Source: Phymatolithon calcareum | Lineage: Eukaryota; Rhodophyta; Florideophyceae; Hapalidiales | DNA length: 64,000 bases | Direction of reading: 5' to 3' | Assembly: GCA_977006965.1 (NCBI GenBank) | Contig: OZ345366.1 | Coordinates: forward strand, 2,604,001-2,668,000 | Shown: positions 1-9,683 of the stretch, one piece after another | Layout of the letters: each line of letters starts with the position of its first letter | How positions within the stretch are numbered: position 1 is the first letter of the stretch | The notes under the pieces: model-generated | Databases searched by the model: none | Told to the model about the DNA's origin: nothing | What the model saw: only the letters and a program-made list of their open reading frames with translations | Made by a program: the position numbers and the translations under genes

Positions 1-35
1 TTCAATTCAAGAAGACATGGAAAACTTGCCATCAA

Positions 36-281
36 GTGGTCATTTGGAATGTTCCCATCAATGAGTACTTCCACAATCATCTGGGAAACTCAAAGAAGAG
101 TCTCTCCAAAGAGAAAAGCGCCTGGTCTAAGCGAGCACTGGACGAGCTCTTGACCATGTTTCACGCTGTCGCCAAGAAAGAACTGGCTGTAAACCTGAAA
201 TCACCGCTTACCACAGTACAATCGAGAAATTTCCCCCTCAAGGTCCGGAAGGATACCAGAGGGGGTGTTGTAGTGCACTGA
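36..281 (+). pseudogene. ORF fragment, unrecognised
   Basis: Open frame of about 81 codons entering near the window edge with no clear ATG start. It is rich in Lys and Ser and ends at a TGA. I recognise no domain. The window starts inside or just before it, so it may be the 3' end of a larger, probably transposon-derived, reading frame. The SINE-like 3' end about 50 bases downstream supports a repeat-rich setting. Confidence 0.2.
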
Positions 282-329
282 ATCGTGTTACGCCAGAAAT
301 AGGAGAGACTAGTCATTAGACAGAATCCA

Positions 330-405
330 GTCAAAGCCTCTTGGCGCTAGGAAAGTTGCCCCAAGCCTCAGGAGATGCGTTGGTTTCTTTTAAATAAAAA
401 CATTT
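330..405 (+). repeat. SINE-1-like 3' end
   Basis: The stretch carries the signature of the SINE-1 tail: gttgccccaagc, a short palindromic turn, gatgcgttgg, then a T-rich and A-rich end (cttttaaataaaaac). The same order ends the full SINE-1 copies near 44.2 kb and 53.3 kb. No head region is present, so this is a 5'-truncated copy. Confidence 0.5.
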
Positions 406-457
406 CTTTCATCTTCATCTTGCACTTAGATTATGGCGTGGAATTCGGGGGGCGACT

Positions 458-545
458 TTGTATTTTCGTATTTTAGATGCTTTCAACGCCAGTACACGCC
501 AGCGCCAGAAAAGCTTCACAGTTGCTGCAACCCTTCCGGGGAAGA
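458..545 (-). repeat. dispersed repeat with CAACGCC core
   Basis: Related to stretches at about 8351-8430 (and its mirror at 9420-9500) and 20135-20215. All contain a run resembling ctcaacgccRgtgcacgcc followed by gacaccagagc. Read on the minus strand they end in a hairpin followed by gtaaagtaaaa, like the 3' ends of other retroposons in this window. Probably a diverged SINE 3' end. Confidence 0.4.
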
Positions 546-861
546 CTGCAACGTATCACCGCAATCATCACACCACCATCTCCTCTTTAACCTCCATTTG
601 GAGCATCGTTAATTTTGCCCATCGCTTGCTTCACTTCCTCTTCTGCTCTGCCATCCATCTTTGGTTGCGTTAGGTTGAGTTGAAGTGTTTCCAAGAGCAT
701 CGTTGCTAGTTCGTCGTAGTTGTCGACATACGCTGAGGGGGTCCAGGGGGGGGAAGCGGCCGAAAACCCACCTAACTGCCCAAAGTCTGTGTTTTCTCGA
801 CTTGACAAGTGGCGTTCACAGTAGCCCTTGTCCAGAGAATGACGCTTTTTTTCGTCATTAA

Positions 862-1515
862 TTGTGCTGTTTGATAAGGTGCCATGGGTCCCTACCACGT
901 TTCCTGTTCTCTAGAATGTTCGGAACCTGGTGCAAGAATATACAGGCCCGCTTTCGAGGAATATGCCGCCTGGAATCCATTCAACTACGCCAAGCGCATT
1001 TGAGTTCCAAGTTCATAACAGCACAGAAATTTCGAGGAAAACAGGCACTTGAGCTTCCCAAGGGCACAACACGACTGGCAATATTGAACGCGACAAACGA
1101 TATACTTCACAAAGCTCTTCTCTGTATCTCTACAGAGGAATTTGCACGCACCCTAGACGCTACGACCAGCGTAAACGCAAGAACGCTGAAGAACGCAAAA
1201 GAATAATGGGAAGCATGTCTCCCTTCGAAAGCCGCAGGTCGGGAGGGCCGGCGCCCTCCTCAGCCCATCAAGAAAGAACTACCACCATTCCTCACCCTCA
1301 AAAAAGCGAAGCACAGGCTTCTTTGCACGCATTGGTTATTTCACCGCTTCCCATATCCCTGGCAAGAACAAGCAAGAAACGAAGATTCCAAACTCGATGA
1401 AGCTCTCACAGTTATCTCAAAGTTAATGCCCAAGCAACGACTTTCCGATATTCAAAAAGACATGCTGGAAATGGCAGATGATACGGTCCGAAGAAAATGT
1501 CCGAAATCAAAATGA
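862..1515 (+). pseudogene. decayed ORF, unrecognised
   Basis: One reading frame stays open from about 862 to the TGA at 1513-1515, apart from a single TAA at 1204-1206. The C-terminal part is charged and helical in character (for example KLMPKQRLSDIQKDMLEMAD). A GC-rich patch lies near 1235-1260. About 60 bases after the stop come aataaa and a short CATC repeat that resembles a LINE 3' end, so this may be the last ORF of a retroelement. I recognise no domain. One stop in an otherwise continuous frame suggests recent decay. Confidence 0.35.
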
Positions 1516-1574
1516 AAGCGTAAGGGAAGGATTGTAGCGCAACGAAAAGTCTCTCAGGTGCAATGATAATTGAC

Positions 1575-1612
1575 TAAGGGAGCTTCAATAAAACAGAAAT
1601 CCATCCATCCTA
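1575..1612 (+). repeat. LINE-like 3' end with ATCC repeat tail
   Basis: The sequence gggagcttcaataaaac followed by aaatccatccatcc. The same end, with gagcttca and an (ATCC)n tail, occurs on the minus strand at 7320-7360 and 59638-59690. Three occurrences of the same terminus with a microsatellite tail point to a LINE family whose other parts are missing or unrecognised here. Confidence 0.4.
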
Positions 1613-1708
1613 CCGCGTTTCGTCCCAATTCAATTTTTTCTAGTGTCTATTGCACGGACGTCCTAAATTGAGGCAACCTTTCAAATCTCATTAACGTAAA
1701 GAAAAATT

Positions 1709-2487
1709 ATGCAGAACACATTTTGGCGCCACGTAAAGAAACACCGCCGTTTCTTCTGCTCTTGGAGTTGGAAGCTTCCCCTATATAAGGAGTTTTGCGA
1801 CCTCAGGGAGAAAAATTCAATCATCCGCCAGAAAAGTCTGTGCCGTGGTGGAACAAAGAAAAGATCCTCGCCGACGAGTCGGTGCTACCGTTCACGCCAA
1901 AACAACTGCAGCCACAAGTCTAGAAGAGTGTTGCCGACTTTATGGCTTTCTGGAAAAATTGAAAAAGCTGAATAGGACTGTTCTGGATGTTCTTATCGAA
2001 AAACTTAACGGTCGTTCCAGTAGTTCATTGCGAGTCAAGTGGATTTTAGTGCAACATTCAGTGCCCAACACTAAGGTGAAATCTATCAAGACATACAAAT
2101 CTAGGCCAGGGAATGCTGTCGCGGACGATCGAACCGCACACCAAGGCGGACCAAGTCGTCGTCTGTAAGAAGATGCAACCGCCCGTTCGACATCGGATGC
2201 TGCTTACAGTACAAACCCGGACATATCTCTGTAGGATATCTGGCGTTCCTGTACAAGTACAACTCACCAAGACGATCAAAATGCTGTGTCTATCCTTCCT
2301 GGAAATCGTCGAAGCTTTCAGCGCCCTGTTCCTGGCTCTCTGGATTATGCATTCGAAGAATATTGGGTCCAGGAGTCGCGAAAAACTGGCTATCTTATTG
2401 TCCCTGTTCGAAAGCCTGATACAGAACCTCAGTGGTACGACCAGGGTGTTTATTGAGCTGCTATTTGCATTTTTATGTAGCAAATGA
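1709..2487 (+). other. overlapping ORF fragments, unrecognised
   Basis: Three frames in turn hold open stretches at 1709-1975, 1845-2168 and 2113-2487, the pattern expected from one gene broken by frameshifts. No motif lets me name it. It lies directly upstream of the short LINE derivative at 2553 and may be the target that element entered. A transposon origin is likely but not shown. Confidence 0.2.
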
Positions 2488-2552
2488 TTGGAAACAGGAA
2501 AATGAATGTGAGATGCATAATTTGGCATGCAGATGGAGTGGCATAGACCTAG

Positions 2553-2880
2553 ATCTTCCTGTCCTGTAATGCACGCACTCGCGCGCGGCACAGGATCCCC
2601 TCGGTTGCTGCGAGGGGACGCGCCCCGAAAGGGGAGTGCAGGAGGCAGAGAAAGCATTCGGGAAGCTGTAAGTTATTCCACCAAACTCCGCGTTGCGACA
2701 TGGAATTGCGGCGGCCTATCGAACATCACGATGAGCCTCTGCAAGTCAATCTTTGGTGACCTACCTAGCCTAGACGTCCAAACCGCAGTCCAGCTCGCTA
2801 ACAATAGAATAGAGTGGAAAAAACTCAGACCCTCGAATCGCTGCTAGACCCATTAGGGGAAAAGGCAAAATGAATGAATG
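2553..2880 (+). mobile_element. short internally deleted LINE derivative (RIME/SIDER-like)
   Basis: A single open frame runs from a GC-rich 5' region (with a hairpin cccctcgg...gagggg near 2597-2617) into RVATWNCGGL, the start motif of APE-type LINE endonucleases. It then jumps to an ending (AVQLANNRIEWKKL) typical of a LINE ORF2 C-terminus, followed by aaaggcaaaatgaatgaatgaa. Endonuclease core, reverse transcriptase and any RNase H are all missing. Flanks repeat tggcatag(a/t)cct on both sides (about 2541-2552 and 2882-2893), which looks like a target-site duplication. The design matches non-autonomous elements that keep only the ends of a LINE. Confidence 0.55.
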
Positions 2881-4431
2881 AATGGCATAGTCCTCCATTT
2901 GTAGATTGTAGCAACAGATTAAGAGCAGATCAGGGCACTCAGGCGAGAATTGGTATACAGATATATGAATATATTCAGTTTTCCGTTGTTCGCAAGTTCT
3001 CGTTTTTCGCAAGCGTCGCAATGGCGGAGATACGCCTGCAAGAGGGCCTAAAACTCATCGAAGTTGTAAATCAGGAAGGATAATCGATTGTACCCCATTT
3101 GTTTCCTTACCGGAACAAAACTCTTCGAGAGGGCTTCATATTTTTCCATGGTGCGGAAGTGCCGGAAGGTTAGTCTATTAAGGACGAATGGCATGTTGTT
3201 GGAACAAAGATCGACCGTACTTTATTTCTACCACAGCCAGGACCCCTCTAAATAAATACCTCCTGTCGCGCTTGCTAGCGTTAGTTGGACTGCGAATCTG
3301 CGGGCTTTGAGTTGATCGCGCCCGAACTGGGAGTTTGTGATACTTACTATTTCAAATGCGTTCAAATTTCCAGACATACTGGGTGTCAGCAATGAAGCAT
3401 TAATATGGAGAAGAACGTGCGCATATAAGATTGGTCATTTAGTGCCGATGGCCTGTATAGGGGATCACTGTACTCTGGAGCGCACCCAAAGTCACTCAAC
3501 AACTATTACCGACGAGCTGGCACCGCAGCTGATGAACAACACATACGACTCGTACTACGCTCGAGGTCGCCCCGCCACTGCAGAGAGGAAATTTGTATCT
3601 GATAGCGGTGTTGGTATTTATCAAGCGTCCACAAGAAGGAAACGGAACACTGCGAGGGTGCGCACCCATATACCTGGCAGAACGGATGCCATGCTTGCAA
3701 ATGTTTCAGGACGAGGCTTGTTTTTTGTCCTGCACAAGGCATTGCGATGCTTTACTTCACATTTATGGTATATCTATATGTAGGAACTGCTTTGCCCGAC
3801 ACGTAGAGATGCTCCATGAGCATGATGTCCTGGCGACACCGAGAGCGAATAAAGCTTCATTGTTAAAGGCGGAAAAACATGCTAATTAATTGAGAAATAT
3901 GATGTCCTCAATTGAGAAAAATATGCCGTACAATAGATATAGCGGAGCAAATAGGTCATCAATAGAATAAGATTTTTCGCATGCAATAGAAAATTTGCAA
4001 TTGAGGTACTTCGCGCAGTACATATTGCAATTGGGGTACATCTAGCAAAACCTACGACTAGAAGGATTCTGCGAGGAAACCCTAAACATAACTCTTATGT
4101 GCGACGGCGTGGATTCTCCGCGAGCAGGCACACATGATTAACATTCTGCGTCTCTCCCTTATGGCACCTTGCAATCATGACCAATTTTTCAAACATTGCT
4201 CTTTCGGACAGATATTGTCACTGAACCGCCGACCCTGAGAGGACGCTTTGTTCAACGTTGACAGATATGAAACCTTCCTGATGTTTCGCTGATGATCTGT
4301 CACCGAATATAGATGCACGCTTCCAGATCGTGTGTCGCAAGAATAGTAGGTTTGTTGTCTTGAATCAATAGATACATTGGCAAAAAGGTTGTTAGCCGGG
4401 ATGGCAAAGCACTAAGCATCCATAGGTAGAA
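2881..4431. other. no confident gene
   Basis: Short unsupported ORFs only. The longest is 3337-3783 (+, 148 codons), with no recognisable domain and no family resemblance elsewhere in the window. A few aataaa strings occur (3250, 3848). I see no repeat of known type. Confidence 0.3.
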
Positions 4432-4519
4432 GTGCGTCGAGATAAAGCTATCATACGATGATCCCACGCCGTAAGTTTACGGCGTGGGATCATCGTATGA
4501 TAGCTATATCTCGACGCAC
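4432..4519. repeat. 88-bp near-perfect palindrome (hairpin)
   Basis: Arms 4432-4474 and 4477-4519 are reverse complements over 43 positions with a single mismatch (4445/4506) and a 2-nt spacer. The inner 29 bp of each arm match perfectly. The stem begins gtgcgtcgagata and its apex is ccgtaa-gt-ttacgg. No other copy is seen in the window. It could be a foldback element, a small-RNA precursor hairpin, or a scar of end-to-end joining. Confidence 0.85.
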
Positions 4520-6299
4520 ACATTAGTATAGTCGACGATGCCGGCGCGAGAGAGAAAGAGGGCATCATCAAGTTTAAACCATTTCCATTGTCAAGGTAAA
4601 GTCCTTTTCATTCATCCCACCATCTCGGCAAAGAACCAACGTTCGCCGCGAGCGGGAGGCGAGACCCAGTACCCTACGTCGCGAGTCAGGGAGACACCAG
4701 CTAGCGATCCGACCATTGCTTGGCATCTCCGCGAAACGAAATAGCACATGGAGGTTACCTTTCCAAGTTCTGTCTACGTCCGCGACCGAAGCGTGCTCCC
4801 GTTCCACTCCGTGTGCTACAAGTGATTCGTATCGATATATGGTTCAGTTAAGTTCATTAACCCGCGAACATCGTAATTAGCGGTCCGCAGCTTACCATCT
4901 TGAAAACTAGCGCCATGAGGCCATCGCCCTGCTTCTTGATTCCTCATCCGATTGTCTAACTAACCTTCTTTTCTTCGAATTTAATTTATTGTCGAACAAG
5001 GTGAGCTGGAAAACAGCAAGAATAGGAATCCAATATTTACAGCCCAAGAAATAGTTCTATTTCTTGGAGTGCAATGCAGTAGTCTACGTTTAGAGTTTGT
5101 GCTGTGATGCGGAAGGAAAGAAAGTTCTTTCAATATTTCGGTCTGTTCTGTGCATATAGGAAAGCGTATAGATACCCTTCACAGGTAGCTGATAGGGAGA
5201 ACGAAGAAAAACCAAGAACAACCAACACAATAGATCAGGTCACAGTAAATGTGATTAATGCAGGACTAAGTCCTCCTTCGAGTGCCTCAAAGCTGTAGGC
5301 CCGGAACAGGGAACGTGCCTCTACTTTCCGTTGACACGCAGTACTGTTCGATCAGTCGTGGCGGTCACGTGTCCTTCGACACATCGCCAGGCTCAGATTA
5401 ATATTCAAGCGGTGACGTTCTACACGATGTCATAAACCATAATAAAGAGTGCCACACAAAGCCGACCCTCCAACAGCCAGAAAACCAAAAAGTGACGTGT
5501 GTATTGCGAACCACCCAAACTGGACCTCTGTATGTCGAGAGACTTCGACTGAATTCACTCATGTGTAACCTTGCATGCTGACGATGCTCTCAGCCAGCTA
5601 TAAGTGAACGACACGACTCCAATTTGAATTGCAATTGGAAACTATTCTCCAGATTGTCATCGTTTTCTTGTGCTTGTCCAACACTTAGGTCTCTTTTGTG
5701 CGAGTGATACCTTTTTATTCTTTGGTTCATGCGACGTTGCTACTTATACCAATTCGGCAATGTTTCACTTGCAGATTGCCCAAATTGGGTGTACATTACG
5801 TGCCCTACGAAGCCTTCGCAATGACACCGTTATATGTTCAAATCTATATATTACGCGTGTCCTGATATAAGCACAAGCACTTGTTGCATGCAACGCGCCA
5901 GGAACACTATCCATGCAGTAGGCGCGATTGGTTTACAAGTTACAATTGCAATTTTAAACTCTGCTCCAATTCCAGATTACCTGTCTAGATTGGCGAGCAG
6001 GGTAGGAAACACTGTTTCGGCTTACCAATGAACAATTTTGCGCACACTCGATGAGTTGAACTGGTTCAGCATCCAGTTGAAATTGTTGCTATTTGGGTTA
6101 AACATGGATACCGTAATGCCGTCTCTTGTGCATTATGATATGAGTATGCGCACTCCTCGATCGTCTTTTATGACGACATGGAATAGACCAAATAGAACGG
6201 CGACGCTGAGATTCCTACGAACAGGACAAGTGGACTCTAAGCTTTTCCCTCCACCTTCTCTGGAGGAGGGTTTTTGCAGCTAGGGCTACGACGATAGCA
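4520..6299. other. no confident gene
   Basis: Only short ORFs without domains. Two AATTGCAATT-type motifs (near 5626-5640 and 5940-5955) resemble the subterminal repeats of hAT elements elsewhere in the window. A degraded hAT MITE between about 5610 and 5975 is therefore possible, but clear terminal inverted repeats are not visible. Confidence 0.3.
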
Positions 6300-6391
6300 A
6301 CGAGCTTTTGCGGGCTTTAACGCATCTCCCTTACAGTCTTATGAGTGTTTCTGAGGGCGTTTAATAAATTCAAAATTCAAAAAAAAAAAAC
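6300..6391 (+). repeat. retroposon 3' end with poly(A)
   Basis: Contains gagcttttgcgggc, then a hairpin (acagtcttatgagtgt), gagggcgtttaataaattc and a run of A. The hairpin plus gaggGC(t)tt and aataaa layout matches the ends at 50925-50975, 50150-50207 and 62800-62879. It is a 5'-truncated retroposon copy or the last part of a LINE. Confidence 0.5.
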
Positions 6392-7337
6392 TCCTCGGGA
6401 AATCGCATCTCTTTAGAATCACCCAACACGCAGCACTCCCGGAAGACAAGAAACACCACGCAAAACAAACAACGCAAAAAGCAGTAGTGACGATAAACCG
6501 TCCTCAGGGATACTCTTTTCCCAATAAAAGAACTCGCACAGACGACTTTAATGTGCGCGGGTTCCCTCCAGAGTGCTTTCCCGACGCTTACTAACAATGC
6601 ACTGCCAACTCGCTCGTTACAATAAACTGTTAAAAATTGAAAGACTACCCGCTATTGCAGTTCAATAGCAGTGCTCGGTATGGTAGTATGAGGTAACTGC
6701 TCCATAAGTTTCTATGTCAGGTTAGAGAGGACCTTAATGCAAAACGCGGACCTAAATCAGCCTGCTATCTAGCCGAGAATTGAGCTGTCAAGAACACACA
6801 CTGTCGCGCAAAAGATTCTTTCACTCAATCTTGCGATGTGCGCTCGATTTCTGGGCGAAATGCCTATCACAGCAATTATATGTAAAGTTTTTAGAATATT
6901 GTTAAACACATTTCGTACTGCACAACGCGGTCAGATAGAATTATCACGTTTTACATTTATTTACTCCAACAACACACATGCTGGCACGGCAAATGTCTTT
7001 GTTTATTGTTTAGACGGATTTTTTCACATGCAACGAGTTTTGACGAATTCTTTGAGAGTGAATCCTGCGCTCAATATCGAGACTGTGGTAAAGGATGAAT
7101 AGTCTATTCATCAAAGATTTTTGCTAAATCAAGGTTATTCCAGATGTAAAATATTCCTGACCCTCTCTATTGATCGTTGCCTCGAACTTTTGTAGTTTAT
7201 TCTCAAGGTGGCTGGCTACCCAAGTGGAGATTAGTTAACTGCGTGAGAAGAGAAAACAAGCTGTTTTTATTAATTAAAACATGCACTTCGCGACATTGCT
7301 TTGAAATATAGTCGTCTATATGATGGATGGATGGATA
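6392..7337. other. no gene; short GGAT repeat at the right end
   Basis: Only short unsupported ORFs (for example 6836-7102, +). The stretch ends in gatggatggatggata (7321-7337). On the minus strand this is the (ATCC)n tail of a LINE-like 3' end and it abuts the left end of the large inverted duplication. Confidence 0.35.
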
Positions 7338-7360
7338 TGAGTTTATATGAAGCTCTCGTT

Positions 7361-7414
7361 AGCGTCTGCATATGCGTTGCTAACTTTTAAATGAAAAGTC
7401 CCATTTCTTCTTCT
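7361..7414 (+). mobile_element. 54-bp SINE-1 3' stub with 13-bp TSD
   Basis: The stub agcgtctgcatatgcgttgc plus taacttttaaatg and a cttcttcttct end matches the SINE-1 tail. It is flanked by tgaagctctcgtt at 7348-7360 and 7415-7427, a 13-bp duplication typical of target-primed insertion. It sits in the 3' flank of the left secreted-protein gene. Its mirror lies at 10436-10489, so insertion came before the duplication. Confidence 0.7.
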
Positions 7415-7512
7415 TGAAGCTCTCGTTGTCTACTTAGCACATTAGTCGTCGGTAGGAAAACACTTCCTTTCTCGCAATCACATGGAAATAATGTAGCCTT
7501 CGTCGTAGCATT

Positions 7513-8166
7513 TTACACAAGGCAGAGGCAAGGCTGAAACTTGGAGCATTTGCAGTTGGCCTTCCCGTTGACGTCAGGGACGTACGAGGGAGTGGGGCTT
7601 CCCGGAACGCATCGGTTCTTTGGGTTTGAAAACAGCTGACCTTTCCAGCGAACGGAACAACCCGAAACGACATCGCGATAACCCTTGTGGGTTACTCCGT
7701 CATACTTGAGTCCAACACCCAAAAGGGCATATTTGCAGTCAACGGGATCGTAGATGGATTTGTATCCTTCTGTTTCGCACGAATTCTTCGTGATCTGGCG
7801 GTAGAAACGACGTCGGCAGACACAGGGCTGGTAGACGGAGCATTTGCAGTCCGCTTTACCGTTGAGCAGCGGAACATATTTCGGAGTAGGGTGGCCCGGA
7901 ACGCATTTGCCCTCAGGTGTGGAAAACAGATGCGAGCCGGTGCGGACCGAACAGCCGGAAACGACATCTTTGTAGGGACTGCTGCGTGGCGAAGTATATT
8001 TCAGTTCGAGAGCAGCAGCCGCGGACTTGCAGGTGTCATAATCGTAGATGGAATCGTAACCGGTAGACTCGCATGTGCCGGATGTGACGGTGAGATACGT
8101 GCATTTAGCCTTGACGAGGATTACGTTTGCGATGAAGAATGCGAAGAACAGATGGATTGTCGACAT
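7513..8166 (-). CDS. secreted two-module Cys-rich protein, left copy
   Basis: 217 residues. I chose the ATG that puts a clean signal peptide at residues 1-20 (MSTIHLFFAFF...VKA); the longer frame begins upstream of the TATA-like box. The mature protein has C22 and then two modules. Cysteines at 32, 46, 72, 88, 107, 109, 115 and 117 recur exactly 98 residues later at 130, 144, 170, 186, 205, 207, 213 and 215. Shared motifs are VVSGCSVR, a LF turn, and a CKCS..QPC.C ending. No membrane segment follows the signal, so secretion to the extracellular matrix or medium is likely. Similar C..AA..L / GC / C.C patterns occur in algal and protist secretomes (recalled, not searched). The function is unknown. 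The protein is identical to the right copy. Confidence 0.8.
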   Translation of the reverse strand: MSTIHLFFAFFIANVILVKAKCTYLTVTSGTCESTGYDSIYDYDTCKSAAAALELKYTSPRSSPYKDVVSGCSVRTGSHLFSTPEGKCVPGHPTPKYVPLLNGKADCKCSVYQPCVCRRRFYRQITKNSCETEGYKSIYDPVDCKYALLGVGLKYDGVTHKGYRDVVSGCSVRWKGQLFSNPKNRCVPGSPTPSYVPDVNGKANCKCSKFQPCLCLV

Positions 8167-8231
8167 TGTTCTGGGGCACATGCGTTGACGGTCGTGGCTT
8201 GAATGCGAGTTGGCCGTGTGTCCGAGGACTG

Positions 8232-8239
8232 CTTTTATG
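8232..8239 (-). promoter_or_regulatory. TATA-like box of the left secreted-protein gene
   Basis: Reads CATAAAAG on the minus strand, 65 bases upstream of the chosen ATG. It is the mirror of the box at 9611-9618. Confidence 0.45.
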
Positions 8240-8643
8240 GGGACTTGCAATGATTTGTGACGCCTGCAATAGCTATATTAATCGTGTGCTGACTACTTCC
8301 ATCCGGACATAGGTATTACTAATACTCTTTATGGGGGGGGGGGGGAATTATAGGTTTTACTTTACAAGCCCTCAACGCCGGTGCACGCCGACACCAGAGC
8401 ACCTCCGCATTGCGCTGTAACCCTTCCAGAATACTCTTTATATGAATTCTGCTAAGGAACAGCAACGTATTGTTCTACTCGATTCCAGTCCTACAAGAAA
8501 GACAATTCAACTTTTATATAAAAAGTTACCATTGCAACTGGTGAACGCTTGGGCATCTTTTCGAGAGTCTCGATTAATCAGGTTCAATTAGAAGTTACTT
8601 ATGGTGAGTTGTAGACTCGCGGATCGTGGAACCATCGCATTTG

Positions 8644-9207
8644 AAAATCTACATTTCTTTTCTCCTTTCGTGTTCGGACTAATTTCATTGCTGCTGTGCA
8701 GTATATTGTACATCAGCGATGTTGACCCAGGTGGTAATTTTAGATCCAGTCCAAGAGATTCCATCTCTATGTAAATTGTGATGCATCAGGATGGAAACTA
8801 TTGGACCAGAATCCAACCGACGAGGTTTTGGCCAGGCTGTGAAAACCTAATTTTGGGAAATACCACGTGCGGGCCCGAAATTTCCGCGTAAAGTGGGATA
8901 ATTTTCCACGTCGATGTCCTTAGGATCAGAAGAAGTTTTTCTAGACTGCCGAATTGTGTTCAACTCACTATAATATGGTGAGTTGAACACAATTCGGAAA
9001 GCTGTTTACATACATATATAAATATTATATATGTATGGATGAAAACTGCTTTCTCCCCAATGGGGCTCGCACCGTTCGAGTCGCACGGCAGTGCTTTATT
9101 GTTGAATTATCTTCTACTTACGGCAGGGAGTTATTTCTGCTAGGTAATTAGGAAAGCATTCCTTCTACCTGCCTGCCGCTCGAGATACGATTCGATTCCA
9201 TCTGGAG
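8644..9207. other. unique spacer between the inverted arms
   Basis: About 564 bases with no ORF of note. It lies between two divergent genes, so it may hold shared promoter elements. It contains a perfect 20-bp hairpin (8949-8997), a gcgggcccg GC patch near 8870-8880, and accgttcgagtcgc near 9070, which resembles a tRNA B box but without a matching A box. Confidence 0.4.
8949..8997. repeat. perfect 20-bp stem hairpin in the spacer
   Basis: Bases 8949-8968 and 8978-8997 are exact reverse complements around the 9-base AT-rich loop tataatatg. It sits near the symmetry centre of the large inverted duplication but is not itself part of the arms. Confidence 0.85.
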
Positions 9208-9610
9208 CAAATGCGGTGGTTCCACGATCCGCGAGTCTACAACTCACCATAAGTAACTTCTAATTGAACCTGATTAATCGAGACTCTCGAAAAGATGCCC
9301 AAGCGTTCACCAGTTGCAATGGTAACTTTTTATATAAAAGTTGAATTGTCTTTCTTGTAGGACTGGAATCGAGTAGAACAATACATTGCTGTTCCTTAGC
9401 AGAATTCATATAAAGAGTATTCTGGAAGGGTTACAGCGCAATGCGGAGGTGCTCTGGTGTCGGCGTGCACCGGCGTTGAGGGCTTGTAAAGTAAAACCTA
9501 TAATTCCCCCCCCCCCCATAAAGAGTATTAGTAATACCTATGTCCGGATGGAAGTAGTCAGCACACGATTAATATAGCTATCGCAGGCGTCACAAATCAT
9601 TGCAAGTCCC

Positions 9611-9618
9611 CATAAAAG
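9611..9618 (+). promoter_or_regulatory. TATA-like box of the right secreted-protein gene
   Basis: CATAAAAG, 65 bases upstream of the ATG at 9684. Its position decides the start: the in-frame codon at 9600 would lie upstream of any transcript beginning here. Confidence 0.45.
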
Positions 9619-9683
9619 CAGTCCTCGGACACACGGCCAACTCGCATTCAAGCCACGACCGTCAACGCATGTGCCCCAGAACA

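Noticed and set aside
2058-2657. 199-codon minus-strand frame
   Set aside because: It crosses the boundary of the LINE mini-element and overlaps plus-strand frames; no domain.
7687-8202. 171-codon frame antisense to the left secreted-protein gene (and its mirror 9648-10163)
   Set aside because: It is kept in both arms only because the DNA is duplicated. It has no signal of its own and overlaps a convincing secreted protein.
9060-9110. tRNA gene in the spacer of the inverted duplication
   Set aside because: Only a B-box-like gttcgagtcgc is present; no A box or cloverleaf arms.
9600-9683. 28 extra N-terminal codons of the secreted protein
   Set aside because: They begin at a TTG upstream of the TATA-like box, and the true signal peptide starts at the ATG at 9684.
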